Positions 11,601 to 23,880 of a stretch of 64,000 nt of DNA are shown here, in pieces. This DNA is from Tigriopus japonicus (lineage: Eukaryota > Arthropoda > Copepoda > Harpacticoida > Harpacticidae). The notes below the pieces were generated by a model. It ran no database searches and was not told where the DNA came from. It worked only from the letters and a program-made list of their open reading frames with translations. Both the position numbers and the translations under genes were made by a program. The DNA lies in contig CM021315.1 of the NCBI GenBank assembly GCA_010645155.1, positions 1,114,032-1,178,031 on the forward strand. The letters run 5' to 3'. Each line of letters starts with the position of its first letter. Position 1 is the stretch's first letter.

Positions 11601-14600
11601 TCAAAACTTACTTGAATTGGGCTGACTGTCAAAGTGTGGTTGACATAAGTATTTGGGTTGCTGTTGTTGCTTTTGATCATTTGTCCCCTGGTTCTTCAAA
11701 GTAATGACGCCCGTCAAGGAACAAACTTGAGAGATGTGATGCGAGAACATTCGTTGGAGGTGCGGGGTGGTGTGGTTTAAGACGATATAGTAGATGCTCT
11801 CTTGAATTCGAAGGTGCCTTTTCGATGGCAATGGCTCAAGATTGTCACCAACATTGTGCTTTGGTTTGGCCGTGGTTGAACGGAATGGCAGACTTGCCTG
11901 AGAGCCATCTCGGTCCAAACTCATCAGTCTTCTTCCACCCCCTCCAAAGGGTATCACATTGGCGATCCAATCATTGGATCCTTTCTGATTGCGAGTATAG
12001 TAGTCGTCGTCCTCGTCTTGATCATACGAGGACTGCGGATTGGCATGCTTGAACACAATATCATAAGCATAATCTGTTTCCTCCTCTTCCGGAAGAGTGC
12101 TCGAATGACCTGTTGTTGATTTGGAAGGAGCTCGTTTTGATTGAGAAGTGAGTAGATGGGCCTGACTGGGCTCTTCTTTTTTGTCTTGAGGCTTTCGTCG
12201 TCCTAGGGTGAAAGTGTCATTGGTGTTGTCAGGCCATTGCCACAAGCGGAACACAAAACCCTCGATAGGACTATCCCAACGATCCGTCTCAAATCTAGTG
12301 GCAACGGGTTGAAAGGCCACGGCATGGTACCACGTGTGGTTCCAGATTGTACGATGAGCAAAGCCATCCCAGATTCTGACAGTCACGCCCAGCTCGGGGG
12401 ACTCCTCCCGGAGAGGCACAATATCTAAATGAATCGAGTCTTTTTCCGTCTCGAAATGATCCACACCCAAGCGAGAGAACTGGTAGTACTCGCCAAAGGC
12501 ACCGTTTCGCTCCAAGAGGCTCATTGGAAGCTCTTGGTTGCTGATCTTCTGAAAAAGCTCCTCCATGGTCATTTCGAATTGGTCGGCTGTAATCAAATCA
12601 ACATTTCATGAGGCTCGTAATCCGGAGCCCATGGAATCTTTCAGGCTTTTACTTACGTCCATTTCGAGTGAGGCAGTCAAACTGGACATTGAGATGAGTT
12701 GTGATATTGACAGCCCCAATGTCCAGGCACATTTCCACCAAGTACGATCTGCCAATCACTTTTCCATTCTTGCCCGAGATGATGACCAGGTTCGTGCGAA
12801 CGTGGTCCCGATGGTCACTGATGCCACTGGGTAATGTGACGGCACACGAGGATAAAAGCTCAGGAATGCCATCGTCGTTGAGATCTGGCAGGAATCTGGG
12901 CAAGGACAGGTTGACAAGAGGAATGTGGTGGTGGAGGAACCAAAGCTGCTCGCCTGAAAACACCAACATTCGTCAGTTTAAAGTGGCGCCTTTGCCTTGT
13001 CTCTACACATACGTTACGAGGACCAAAAAACGAAGGGAAACTCCAGCCCTGTCAAAGGCCCGTCTACCTACCCAGAGGACACACTCATTTCCCCGAAGAA
13101 TGACGACTAGATGATATACAGGACAAGCTATTAAATGTAATCTCACATGGTAATACTTCTTCCGATTTACAAAAAAATAATTATGAGATTACAACTCCAC
13201 ATGCTTGCTAGGAGGGTTGGTTGGCTGCTACCATACTACATTGTTTGATGTCATCTTGAGAGTGATATGTCTGAAGTTCGGGACCGAAAATGGAACATAT
13301 TCCTTCTATTGAGTCGTTGGCTCCCCTTTGGAGAATAATATTCCTATGCCTGTGAATTATTTTTGGCCGTGCTCAGGTGTTGGTTTTAAAACGGCAACTA
13401 CTGTTTTGTTACTGCAGGCTCGATTCTTGATACACGTTACTGAAAAATTCATATCAAGTTTGTATGAAATTTCCCAAACACCATGAGATAAGTTTCGGAC
13501 TCAGGAAACCAAGCGGAGCAACAATTTACTATGTTTTTCAAAGCCAGTACCAGTTTTCAAGTTGCATACCTAAAAACCTATAAAATTGACTACTTTAAAA
13601 AACCTAGTCAATACAAATTTAGAACACATTTAGATACCAGTTGAATTGAAATCACTTGAAAATATGTTGCTCAGGTGCTGAGTTATTTGAGTTGGGCTAA
13701 GCTTTTTTTGACCCCAAAAAATCGAAAAAAACGCTTCAAGGAAATGAAGACTCAAATTCCCAAGCCAATAATTTACATTTTTAAGCTCATAAAAATTTAA
13801 CTTTTTCGCTAAACTCAAATAACTCTGCACCTGAGCAACATACTTTCAAGTAATTTCGATTCAACAGGTATCTCAATGTGCTCTAAAAATATATGGACTA
13901 GGTTTTCAAAAAATAGCCTTTTTAATAGTTTTGTTTTGGAAATAACTTCTAATCTAGACCAGACTTTAAAAAACGCCGTAAGCTGAAGTTTCTTCGCTTA
14001 GTTTCCTGAGTTCGAAACATATTTAATAGAGTTTGGGAATTTCCATATGAACTTGACATGAGTTTTTCAGAACCGTGGGAAGTAAGTATTCCATTGAAAA
14101 GTTTGGCAGTTGTTGTAGTCGGTGACATCTAGCAAAACATTGGAGTTGGTTTTGTGCATTTTGAAAGGTAAACGCAAGTTGTTTCTTCAATTACTGAGGC
14201 TCGTGATTGTTTTGCAACAGTTGAGAAGTCGGCTTTTTCCTATCGGTGAACATGAAAGCACTGTGGATGCATTTATCGTAGTTTTGAGGGACTTATTTAG
14301 GATTCTTTGGAAAACACGAGACTTTTTTGATACTGATCTTTTTTCATTTTCCATCACTATTTAGAATACTTTAAAGTACAGGGCGTTTGACTGTGTACCA
14401 GAGAAAGAAGTATCTCGTTGATTTCAAATGAATGAATAGACGCCATTTCCTTGCATCAAAAGCCAAACTAAGTAAGAGAGCAAGGGCAAAGAAATAACGT
14501 CCTTATTAAAAAAAAACGGTCAAACCGTTGAAAGGTTTTCGATTTCTTTCTGCCAGGTGTTGGAGCCTGAGCTTTGAAATCTGCTTTCACTTATCTGTCT

Positions 14601-17600
14601 TTCTTTTTTTCTGTCTGACTTTCTATTTTTTCTGGACAAATGTTCACCAAACATAGAAATATGAGTATGAGCAACATCTTTCATTTACAAAATATTGGAT
14701 TTTGACGAGTTTCTCGCTCTTGAGGTCCATTTTTTGAAACGTGCAGGAGGCACCTAACATACCTTGTCTAATTAAATCATAGCTTCGAACAGGTTTGTCT
14801 GACAACAAAATTTGTGAAATAACATCTGGTCACAAGAGTTAAATCTTTATTTTGATTTTTGACAACAATCCAAAAATGGCGCACTTTAACGAATTACAGG
14901 CCCTACCTATAGTCTGGATACCCAAGGATGGCTCAAGCCAGGATTACTTTCAAAATACACACTGGGTCCGATTAGTACAGTGAAAATTCAACGGAACAAT
15001 ACATTTGTTGCAAAAACCTCTCATTTAAGTACAATGATCGGACCCAGTGTTTTTTTTAATTCGTCCTGACGTACAGTGGTTCCTGGGATACCCCACGTAT
15101 AACTTTGCGCGTCTTTTCAGAATGCTTCCTTGTACTACCCATGCCTCTTTTAACTGTGGTTCTACTGTATGGTTCACTTGTGGAACCATTGTGGTGGTCT
15201 ACAGAGGTTCTTGCTTCCTTACTTTGCAGCATGCCTGCCATTGCCAATATCTTATGTTAGTCTTTCATCGAAAACTTTGGATTCTTATCAAAGGGATTTG
15301 GATCCAAAAGATCCCTGGGTTCTCCAATCCCCCTGAGAAAAGTCTCCGCCAAAGACGGAGAAAGGAAAAGAGAGAAAGGATTTCAAAGAGGGGAATGTCC
15401 CTTCCGTACGAGTTTCTTCCTCCGCTCGGCCTCGACACGTCAAATGTTGTGTTGCATCCTCTCTAATGTTTGGGAAACGAATGATATTGTGTGTTTGTTA
15501 TGTTCGCACCTTCAACTGATTTCAAAGTCGTTGTCGCATAACGCCCCATAAACTACTGATGAACAGTAATAAAGAATTTCAGATGACAAATGGGATTGAC
15601 CCAAGAAATCGTTGGTACAAACGCGAACAAAGGAAGAGAGGAAAGATTGCGAGCAACTAGCGACCTTACCTCTGACTGGGTCAATGGCGGCCAGTAGTCC
15701 TTTATCTCCAATCACCAGGCAATCCTTGACTCCATCCGAGTTGACATCCAAGTAGTGACAATCCATTTGCTTTGGTCGGGCGTAGAGCGGTCGGCGCCAA
15801 AGCTCACGGCCTTTGCGAGGGTCAAGACCGATGAGACCAGCATCTTGGTTGTTGCCTCGACGAGAGTCGCCTGAAACAAAGCCACTCACCAGAATTGTCT
15901 GGCCTTTGTCGGCGTCGTCCACATTTTGCGACGAGGGTGGTTGGGTCACGTGAAGGCCACCAGTGAGCACTGCAGAGGAAATGAAAACGTCATTGAATAA
16001 CTGATTGTTGTGACATGGAAAAAATTGGACCTTCAGACGCACCAAAGGTTACCAAGCCTAAAAGGCTGCTGACAAATATGTAGCGTTGTTCGAAAGCGTG
16101 CAAACTGCCTTGCCATAAGCAAGAAAACAAGCCATTTTGAGACTTCCATTCTGATGCACCAAGTGTAAAAGGCTGGCAACAAAATACTACCTAGCATCGA
16201 GCTCATTTTGAATCGTTCTTTTATTTTTGAAAGGCTCGACAGTCTACCTGTATTTGAGTTATACCTCCATCTTTTAGCCTCTATTCTCTCGACGGAATGA
16301 ACGCGAGAACTAAAAATGTGACTGGTTCATTTTCTTGGCATGTGTTCCACCCTAGTACATGATGTAGGTAGATGTACGGAAGTTACGGGAGACAGAAGTA
16401 ATCCAGATGGGGGAGAATGATGGAGAAGACGTCTTATCATATTACATATTTCATGAAACCGTGTCAGTTCTTTCCCCAGTGTTGTTGGAATGGCTCAAAT
16501 GGCTCTAAGGCGCTAAAATCCTTGGCTGGGGAAAATTTAAAGCTCACGAAGATTTTCCGGCGGATCATTCTTCGTTGAGCACACAATGAATGGATCTTGC
16601 TTGTCATGAACACCTGCATACATTAAAAGATACTACAGCGTCCATTATTACAGATCATTTCAGTTTAATCTTACACCCTCCAACCAGCTTGGACCAATTC
16701 GAGATTTCATCCATTTAATCTGTGGAGAGTGTCATGGCGTGAATGTCATGGGAGTTTCTTCCAGAAACACCATTCTGCAGAACCAATGTCGTCGCCACCC
16801 TAGGGATTCACGGAGTTCTATTGCTCTGGTACGTACGCACACTGATTATCTATCAAGGAAGCAGGCTTGTCTCTTTGTGCTTTGCCAGTTGTCGCATGCA
16901 ATCCCAGATTAAGAGGAATAAAAAGTCGCTAAGAACTCTGACTGAGCCTTTGGCTAGCACAACATCATTAGTAGAATAATACTACCTGATCATTTATGCC
17001 ATGTTTGGTGAGCCTTCATTCACCACGCCATGCTATTCTATACAATAAGCTGGATTTTACGGGTAATCCCAAATAACAAGGTCTCTTCGTTGACTCCATC
17101 AAGATTCTAAATACTAACAAGGTGAGTCCCCAACCAATATTGTGAACACATCGTTTGTTTGCCTTGGCGTAGCCACTTCAGGGGCATTCCCCCGCTAATT
17201 GGGAACTCCAATCTACTTGTCTCTATTACGGACCAATTGCTAGTGCATTTAAGGTTCGATTGGAAGCTTACCAATCCTGGTGAACTTGCGAGACCAATCA
17301 GTCATACGTTGTTGTAAGGCAGCGGGAGCAGCTAGATCCAGAAATCCATCTTCACTAAGACCGAGCTCATTCGTCAGGAGCTGGTGTGATTCGTGGTCAG
17401 ATCCCGGCGATCGACAAACCTGATTTCCTTGGGAACAAGGAACACCCCAAAGAAACACCCCCATGAGGCAAGCACACGCCAGGACGGAAATCAGGAAGCT
17501 CCATTTTCGGGAAGTTGACAAATGATTTAATTGGTGAGTCATACCCCACGAACAACTCCGTGGACAGGATGATGAATAAAAACTGCTCGAACCGGTTTCC

Positions 17601-17602
17601 AT
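11601..17602 (-). CDS. FAM234 (ITFG3)-like type II membrane protein
   Basis: Four coding exons: 17602-17272, 15969-15670, 12953-12657 and 12586-11601, totalling 1914 nt (637 residues). All three introns are phase 1, with GTAAG-type donors and CAG acceptors. The start is the first in-frame ATG of its exon (METGSS); an acceptor at 17683 implies an upstream 5'-UTR exon. Residues 1-33 are cytosolic, about 34-53 form one membrane span (WSFLISVLACACLMGVFLWG), and the rest is extracellular. FG-GAP/VCBS-like loops DVNSDGVKD (~185) and DLNDDGIPE (~234), strand motifs such as GLIGLDPRKGRELW, and the order of blocks match FAM234A/B. Exon 4 adds an acidic Ser/Asp-rich linker and N-glycosylation sites (NHTW, NDTF). 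A GTAAGT lies just before the stop, so a further 3' exon is possible. The molecular function of the family is poorly known. The first FG-GAP-like block expected before exon 2 is weak, and a small exon may be missing. Confidence 0.82.
13433..14077. repeat. foldback element with ~260-bp inverted arms
   Basis: The left arm starts at CACGTTACTGAAAAATTCAT and the right arm ends with the inverted ATGAGTTTTTCAGAACCGTG. Matching blocks run inward through AAACTCAG/CTGAGTTT motifs and GTTGCTCAGGTGCTGAGTTA versus its inverse near 13810-13850. The arms are about 260 bp with moderate divergence around a loop of about 100 bp. Related half-copies lie at 23551-23880 and 18966-19205. No transposase is present. 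Confidence 0.85.
14959..15050. repeat. 92-bp inverted-repeat element
   Basis: A perfect 14-bp inverted repeat, ACACTGGGTCCGAT at 14959-14972 and ATCGGACCCAGTGT at 15037-15050, encloses 64 bp without coding capacity. It looks like a minimal MITE. No target duplication is evident. Confidence 0.65.
15970..17271 (-). other. first coding intron of the FAM234-like gene
   Basis: A phase-1 intron of 1302 bp. No further coding exon could be placed in it, although family comparison suggests one small exon may be hidden here. Confidence 0.55.
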
Positions 17603-18965
17603 GTTCCTTTCAGGATCTTTCACCTGAATGATGGTGAGCGGATTGTGCGGTCTCGGCCGATTTCCATCCAATTCTGCTCGAGCTGAAACGAAACAGAGAC
17701 AAGACAATAAATCCTCAGATGGTTGGCATAACCTTGAGTAAAAAGTGTGTTCACATCATCAATAACCGAAAAAATGGTCTGGAGATTTTTGTCCTTGACA
17801 TTCAATAATGCGTTTTTGACCGGAGCAAAACTCAAGTTGGTTGGCTCTTAAGAACCATCCGTGCGATGACATTTGCCATTCTTGAAGGAGTGCCTGTCAT
17901 TTTCAAGTCTTGGGGGAACACATGTTTAGACTTGCTGTTGGTCGGCTCTTGAGTGCCAAAAGATGTTTGAGGGGATCGAACACTTATGTGGGTGGCCGGA
18001 TGGCATGTGGCAAGACAGACAAGATCCAGCTACTGTTGTTTTGGTTGGTTGGTTCGTTCGTACAAGGATGAATAAAGGGAAGGCAGTGCCCAAGTCGGAA
18101 CATAGCCAAAGCCAAAGAGAAAGAGTCTGTTTGTATTCTTCTCGGTGGGAACTTTTTTGGGTCGCTAAACTTCTTGGATATACACATTAGCGAGACGTCC
18201 CCATCTTGTCCCAAACGAGAACGGAACAGCAACAACAGCAACAAATTTATGCGGTTTTGTCTCGAAAACATTCTCACTCCTGATCAAGGACTTTCATTAG
18301 AAATGTTCGTTTGGAATACATGATAATCTAGAGGTTTTTCATTTTTTCAACCAGACTGGCCACAAGATATTATGATGTATGGGGATGGATGGATGGTTCT
18401 TTGAAGTAGAAAAAGGGCTCTTTTACTTCAAAGTAGCACTGCTGAGATGCTTCTGATCAAACACATCCCTTTTTTGATCGCTCTATCAAAGCCCAGGGAC
18501 AATTTTGTCATTCCATTTGGTAAAAGAGTCTCTTTCTCCTCCCTCTAAGCCTATCCCAATGCAACCTCGAGTAAAGATGCATTTCGAACTTGAAAGACTT
18601 TAGTTTAGGTCGCTGGACTCGCAAACATTGAATCTGAAACTCATCCCAAGGATTTTCCAACGTGGAATTGGAAAGTTGTTGGTTGGTGTAGACATGCTTG
18701 AAAAAGACGTGCTCCTCTCTCTTTCTTTTTCGCTTTGTCTCTGTGTCTTTGTACCTTATCTTGCTTCAATTGTGAAGGAACTGAAGGGGGAGATGCTCGA
18801 AACAGACGAAGAAAAAATCCAATATCCACCAGAACACACGTGAAGAATTCATGTCTCTGAACCATCGTCGACTAATTCGACTCATAAGGGATCGAAATAC
18901 CCAAATACATCTTGGAATTTTCTGGACCTCAAATTCAATGGGGAACATCTTTACTTTTTTGGCAT
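17603..18965. other. 5' flank of the FAM234-like gene
   Basis: 17603-17682 is the 5' untranslated part of the first coding exon, after a GTTTCGTTTCAG acceptor on the minus strand. Beyond it I see no gene. A short (GGAT)n run lies near 18379 and a poly-pyrimidine run near 18720. Confidence 0.35.
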
Positions 18966-19205
18966 TATATAAGTTTAGGTCCGGGAAAAGTTATATACCT
19001 AAAAAAATTATAAAAACCTTTTTTGATAAACTATTTAACACACACAGTATTTAGAGACCATTAAGTAACCTGTTGAATTGAAATTGAATAAAAATACATT
19101 CATCAGCAGCGGAGTCATTTGGGTTTGAATGGGATATTTTTGACCCCAAAAAGACGAAAAACACTACAATTGTGTGAGAAAACAAATTCCCAAATATTAC
19201 ATATA
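18966..19205 (+). repeat. diverged partial copy of the foldback family
   Basis: Shared blocks with 13433-14077 and 23551-23880 include GTTATATACCTAAAAA, CCTGTTGAATTGAAATTG and TTTTTGACCCCAAAAA in the same order. Only the left-arm side is present and it is strongly diverged. Confidence 0.6.
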
Positions 19206-19566
19206 ACTAGAGGGCGAAAAAAAGTTGGAAAAATGTAAAAAAGGAGTTTTTAAGTTGTAAATATGGCGCAAAAAAGTTTTTTCAGCTAAAAACGGGCAAA
19301 AAAAATATTATTCCACATGCAAATGAACGAAAAATGTTTTTTTTACAAAAAATTACCAAAAAAGTTTTCTCTTCTCAATTTGTCAATTGATAGGGCAAAA
19401 TCTATTTTGTCTGTTGTTCTTTAGCCGGGATTCTTTTTTTCTCGATAATTAGATTTATAAAATTTACCGAAACTAGAAAAAATGACGACCTATTTTCAGA
19501 TCTTTTTTCAAGTTTTAAAACTTTTAAATCCTCGCTCGACAGTAATAAGCCATTCGAAACAACGTG

Positions 19567-19611
19567 AGTAGTGGTCGTCGTCGTAGTAGTAGTAGTAGTA
19601 GTCGTAGTAGT
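19567..19611. repeat. (GTA/GTC)n microsatellite
   Basis: About 15 trinucleotide units of GTC and GTA. It produces a spurious poly-Thr frame on the minus strand. Confidence 0.9.
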
Positions 19612-20718
19612 CATATATGAATGTGCCACTAGGGGGTGTTTGGAGATGCAAAACTATTTCAAACTTTCTTTAATTCATGTCTAGCAAGGGCCTTCTTCTC
19701 TTCTGTGAGCGCCTTTGTCAAGTTCAAATTTAATTTGTCAAGCAAAGTCTCCAAAGTTTTGTTGGCTCCTCATTCCTTCCACTCATTTGACTCCATGATG
19801 AGTTTGAATTGCTTCTTTATCTCTTTCAACATTTTCGCATGTGACAATTTTCCAGCCTATGGTTAGAGGCTTTTCATGGCCTCCATCCAGCCCTCTGACG
19901 GCGGTCACGACACGCCAAATAGCCTTCGTAAGAATGCAAGAAAGACTGGTGGGGCACGTAGAATGCCCAAATGGATAAGAGAGAAAGATTTGGAACAACG
20001 ATCCAACATGTTTTCGTCTCAGTTGCAGAGGATTGGACCATAAAATGTTACCTTAAACCGTTGTCCATCGTATTTACGCCCAGTAGAGGAAATTCCCGAC
20101 AGGATCAGATTAGTTTGTGAATTGAACGCAATGAGGATACTTGGACAAAGAATTGTTGAACCACAAACTGGCTTAGAACATGGAACAATCACGTCTTTGT
20201 TTTGTTTTTTAAATTTGATTCTCTTGAAGACAAAACATCTATAAAAGAACCTAGACCTGAACAAGGGGTAGATGAGTAAGGGACCATTAAACGATTTGAT
20301 CAAGGAACAGGGCCTGAGCCAAAAAAGGAACTTCTCGAAGTTGGCACAAGTTTCATATCATGTCAGCCTTTTTGCAATGACACAATAAAAACCAAGGTTG
20401 GGCCTTGAAAGAACGTACTCGAACTGTACTTTTAGGGTTTAGAAAACAACAAATATATTTGAAGACTTTGCCAAATTTGAAGAATTTGGTCGCCAAGTCA
20501 CCAATGACCAAAAATGACCGGTCACTTCTATTACGAATCGTTCTAAATCACGAGAATTGTCAACTAATTAGCATATATTTTCTTGACAAATGAGCAACAA
20601 AAGACTGACCCCCTTGAAACGAAAAAAACAGTCCATTTGATTGTCACCAAGTGCTTCAAAAACATTGCGAAGATTTTTACCGTACCCATAACTACGCATA
20701 ACGCACTACTTCTAGAAG
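19612..20718. other. gene-free stretch
   Basis: Short frames only. Nothing recognisable was found. Confidence 0.35.
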
Positions 20719-21050
20719 TTTTTTTTTTGGGGGGGGGGCGGATTTTTGAATACCGCTACAAGGAATGGGATTCCCTGTAAAGACAGTTAATTATTAATAT
20801 AGTTTATAAATTACCGTTTATATGAAATTTGATCTACCAATGAGTTACTGTTGGCAGATCTGTACAACCTTGAATAGTGGGTTGGTCAGGAATAGTATTC
20901 AAAAATTTGTCCAACCCTGCCTTAAATGCTGTTAGAGGATCAGCTCCTACATATTCCCGACGAAGGCAAATAGGCAACAAACTGAACAATGAAGGAGCCC
21001 GATAAAGAAGAGAGGAGGACTTCATTGTTCGAACTAGTCTCGATTCTAGT
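20719..21050 (-). mobile_element. 5'-truncated LINE 3' end (CR1/Jockey group)
   Basis: The reverse complement matches 47400-47733 almost base for base. It carries the last ~60 codons of the reverse-transcriptase ORF (SSSLLYRAPSLFSLLPICLR), then a 3' UTR, a run of C and a run of A (here seen as T then G at 20719-20739). The frame is broken near its end relative to the other copy. Only about 330 bp remain, as expected for aborted target-primed reverse transcription. It is the second copy of the family in the window. Confidence 0.88.
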
Positions 21051-21115
21051 CAATCGACTAAGTCAAATGATTTCAAAGGTATTACTGGCTGAATGTAAAC
21101 ACGCCTAATTCATGA

Positions 21116-21264
21116 AGCTCGAGTATACAAAAACCAAGTCAGATTAACGGGCCCCGACTATATTCCGGTACTTACAGCAGTTGTTGTCTTTGAAATGCAG
21201 CACCTTGGACAATGAATTATTACATGAGGCCGTTAATCTGACTTGATTTCGGTGTACTCGAGCT
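21116..21264. mobile_element. 149-bp MITE with ~37-bp inverted arms
   Basis: The left arm, 21116-21153, starts AGCTCGAGTATACAAAAACC. The right arm, 21228-21264, ends GGTGTACTCGAGCT. The arms are about 85% identical in inverted orientation around a 74-bp loop with no coding capacity. A third arm copy is at 2598-2635. The target duplication is not clear, so the superfamily is undetermined. Confidence 0.75.
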
Positions 21265-23550
21265 ATTTGAATTTGGTGCACTGCAGCTTATTGACATAAT
21301 AAGAAATCAATGTTCTAAAAAAGGCACGGTTGTCAGCTCAGCAGATCAAGCGAAAGAAACAAAATACGGCCAATCCTAATTTCAAGTCCTATTTGGACTC
21401 CCATGTTTCACTCAAACTGGAAAGATTAAGTGTTAATGTGAGTTGCAAATCAATCAAAAACCTCTTAGAGATGTGTTTATATCATGATTAGATTTGAAAA
21501 ATCCTAGTTTATGTAATGATAGATTAAAGGCACTCTCGACAAAAATTTCTGCTGGAATTTCGCGATCGACCAAACGCAGACAAGCGCTTTAAAGAAGGAC
21601 GTTTTTGAGAAAACTCGAAGCTTGTTAGGTCCAAAACCCTCTAAAAGTGATTTATTTTTTAATTCGGAAAAAATATTATTCGCCTTGCTCTATCCCATAG
21701 ACAATTGCAATTTTAACGTGAGGGATGCATTTATATAATTGCACTCAGAAGTCAGTTTGTAGTCAGTCAGTTGCATTCGTTTTCTGTTTCTGTTTCGAGC
21801 CCTTTCATAGAAACATTAAAAACATAAAAGATTTATAGTTCAATAGATGAAGGAGGTTGCAACACAAAATGAATATGAGGCAATGCATTCCCCTTCTTTC
21901 CTCACAAAAGTCGAAGAATACTTTATATTCAATTATAGGGAAAAGCGATTGTTTATTGTTTAACGAAGTACTGTGTAAATTTGAGTTAGGAAATAAGTAC
22001 TATGTAAGAAATATGAGCAATCAATGTTGTGAGATTTAAAGAGAATTAAGATATGTCAACGTTACAGCTAACACATGAACGTATATAACAAGAATGCTTG
22101 CAAGAATTACTCATCAATTATGAGTCATTGTTGGTAAAAGTGCTTTTCATCACGCTCTCAAGTCTAAAAACGTCAAAAAGGGCATTTGCAGGAACCCAAA
22201 ACAATATTTGAATTTGTCCAAGCTGACAATTCACAACTCCTGAAGAACCTACCAAAAATGCCAATGAGGTCGTGTTTCTGCAACATGGATATCGTGTTCA
22301 ATGAAAACGTACTTTCTGACTATCCGGGCAATTTTGTCAGAAAAAAAGTTTGCGATTTTTTAAGCGAAGGGGTCCTTTTGTGCAACATTAAATACAAAAT
22401 TTGACCCAAATACGGTTTCCGAAGCCAGTTTTCCTGACAAATTGAATGCAAGTGTGTCGTTCAGGTCTCGATTTCTCTCAGGGAGGGTCATAATCATGTG
22501 TATTGTTGACAAACGAGGGCACTAGGGAGCCCAATTACATAACAACGTAAAGCCCTACTCTGTTGTGTTTGACGTTATTGAAGGCCATCGTTTAGCCACT
22601 CAAACAAGAGAATTATAGAATACATTCTAAACAAGCAATCATTTGTATTTGATTTTGTGCCCTCCCCATCGCCTATTGTCATCCGCTAAAAGTCTTGTTT
22701 GGAGCGCATTTCTGGACTAAGCGGTCTCTCTGACAGAATAAGCTTTTTGGCCATGAAATGGATAAAGGCCGGACTTACTGGTCCAATTAAAGGCAGTGTC
22801 ATGAACAGAATGACCAAATAGTCCCCTTGACGCTGGCTTGGCCAAGATCTCTTTGGCTTCTAAGCCTTTTACGCACACGTGCCACGATGGAGGCCTTTCA
22901 TCTTAGGGCTACATAGAGGGTGTGAGCAAGATAAAGGACCAGAAGAAAAAGATGAAGGCGTTGGATGGTGATACACCTTTGTTCTAAAGACTTTGTAGAT
23001 GACATTTACCATGAAAGCACAAAAGAAGTAGCTCGTTTCTTTGCCTGTAAAAGTCGGTTCTTTTAGGATACGAAGAGTAATAAGCTGCCGTCAAGCCCAA
23101 AGGGAATGTCAAGAACTCAAGGGAAAAATGTCTTACTTGGTACAAGATTTAATAATATGTCTCTTTATCCTATAATACCAACAAGTTATTGCACTTTCCT
23201 CCCTGCAGAGTTTAAGTATTGCATTTTCACAGAGAACTCTAAGAAGATCAAGGCTTATCAGTTTGCTTGTTGGGCAATAAATCTTGTTCCGTCTCCAAGT
23301 TTTTTATCAAGATCTCGAACAAAAAAGCCTGGCGCAATTTAGATTCCTTGGCAACAGCACGCTATAACGGTTATTTCATTTCACCCCGCCATACAAATTG
23401 TCGCCCATCAAATATGGTCAATGGTAGCTCATAATTTTGGCCAATATGGTTCAATCTAGGGCACTATAATAACAGAGTACAATCATATAGTGCGCCATCT
23501 AGGGCTTAGACTGGCAACAACTCGCATGGATTTGAAGAGAGCAACCTTTG
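21265..23550. other. gene-free stretch
   Basis: Open frames of 60-78 codons near 21.9, 22.2 and 23.1 kb have no recognisable domain or supporting splice sites. I see nothing else. Confidence 0.35.
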
Positions 23551-23880
23551 CACGGTACTGAAAAATCATATCAAGATTCTAGAGAAATTCCCAAACACGA
23601 TGAAATGTGATTCGGGCTCAAGAAACCAAGAGGAACAACTTTGATTTACTAACTTTCTCAAAGTCAGGTCTGGATTAAAAGTTATATACCTAAAAACCTA
23701 TAAAACAAATTATTTTTTGAAAATCTAGTCAGTACACTTTTAGAGCAGATTTAGATACCTTTTGAATCGAAATTGCTTGAAAGTATGTTGCTCAGCTGCT
23801 GAGTTATTTGAGTTTAACCGGTTCATTTTTGGCCCACAAAAGCAAAAAAACGTTCCGGGTATATGAAAACTCAAATTCCC
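23551..23880 (+). repeat. half-copy of the foldback family
   Basis: It begins CACGGTACTGAAAAATCATA and follows the left arm of 13433-14077 through GTTGCTCAGCTGCTGAGTTA and ACTCAAATTCCCAAGC. The right arm of the family is absent; at this point the sequence passes into a separate inverted repeat (23878-24365). Confidence 0.82.

Larger units (their letters stand above)
12954..15669 (-). other. intron of the FAM234-like gene hosting repeats
   Basis: This 2.7-kb phase-1 intron between coding exons 2 and 3 contains a foldback repeat (13433-14077) and a short inverted-repeat element (14959-15050). No coding exon with good splice sites was seen in it. The short frame at 14122-14364 has no recognisable product. 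Confidence 0.7.
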
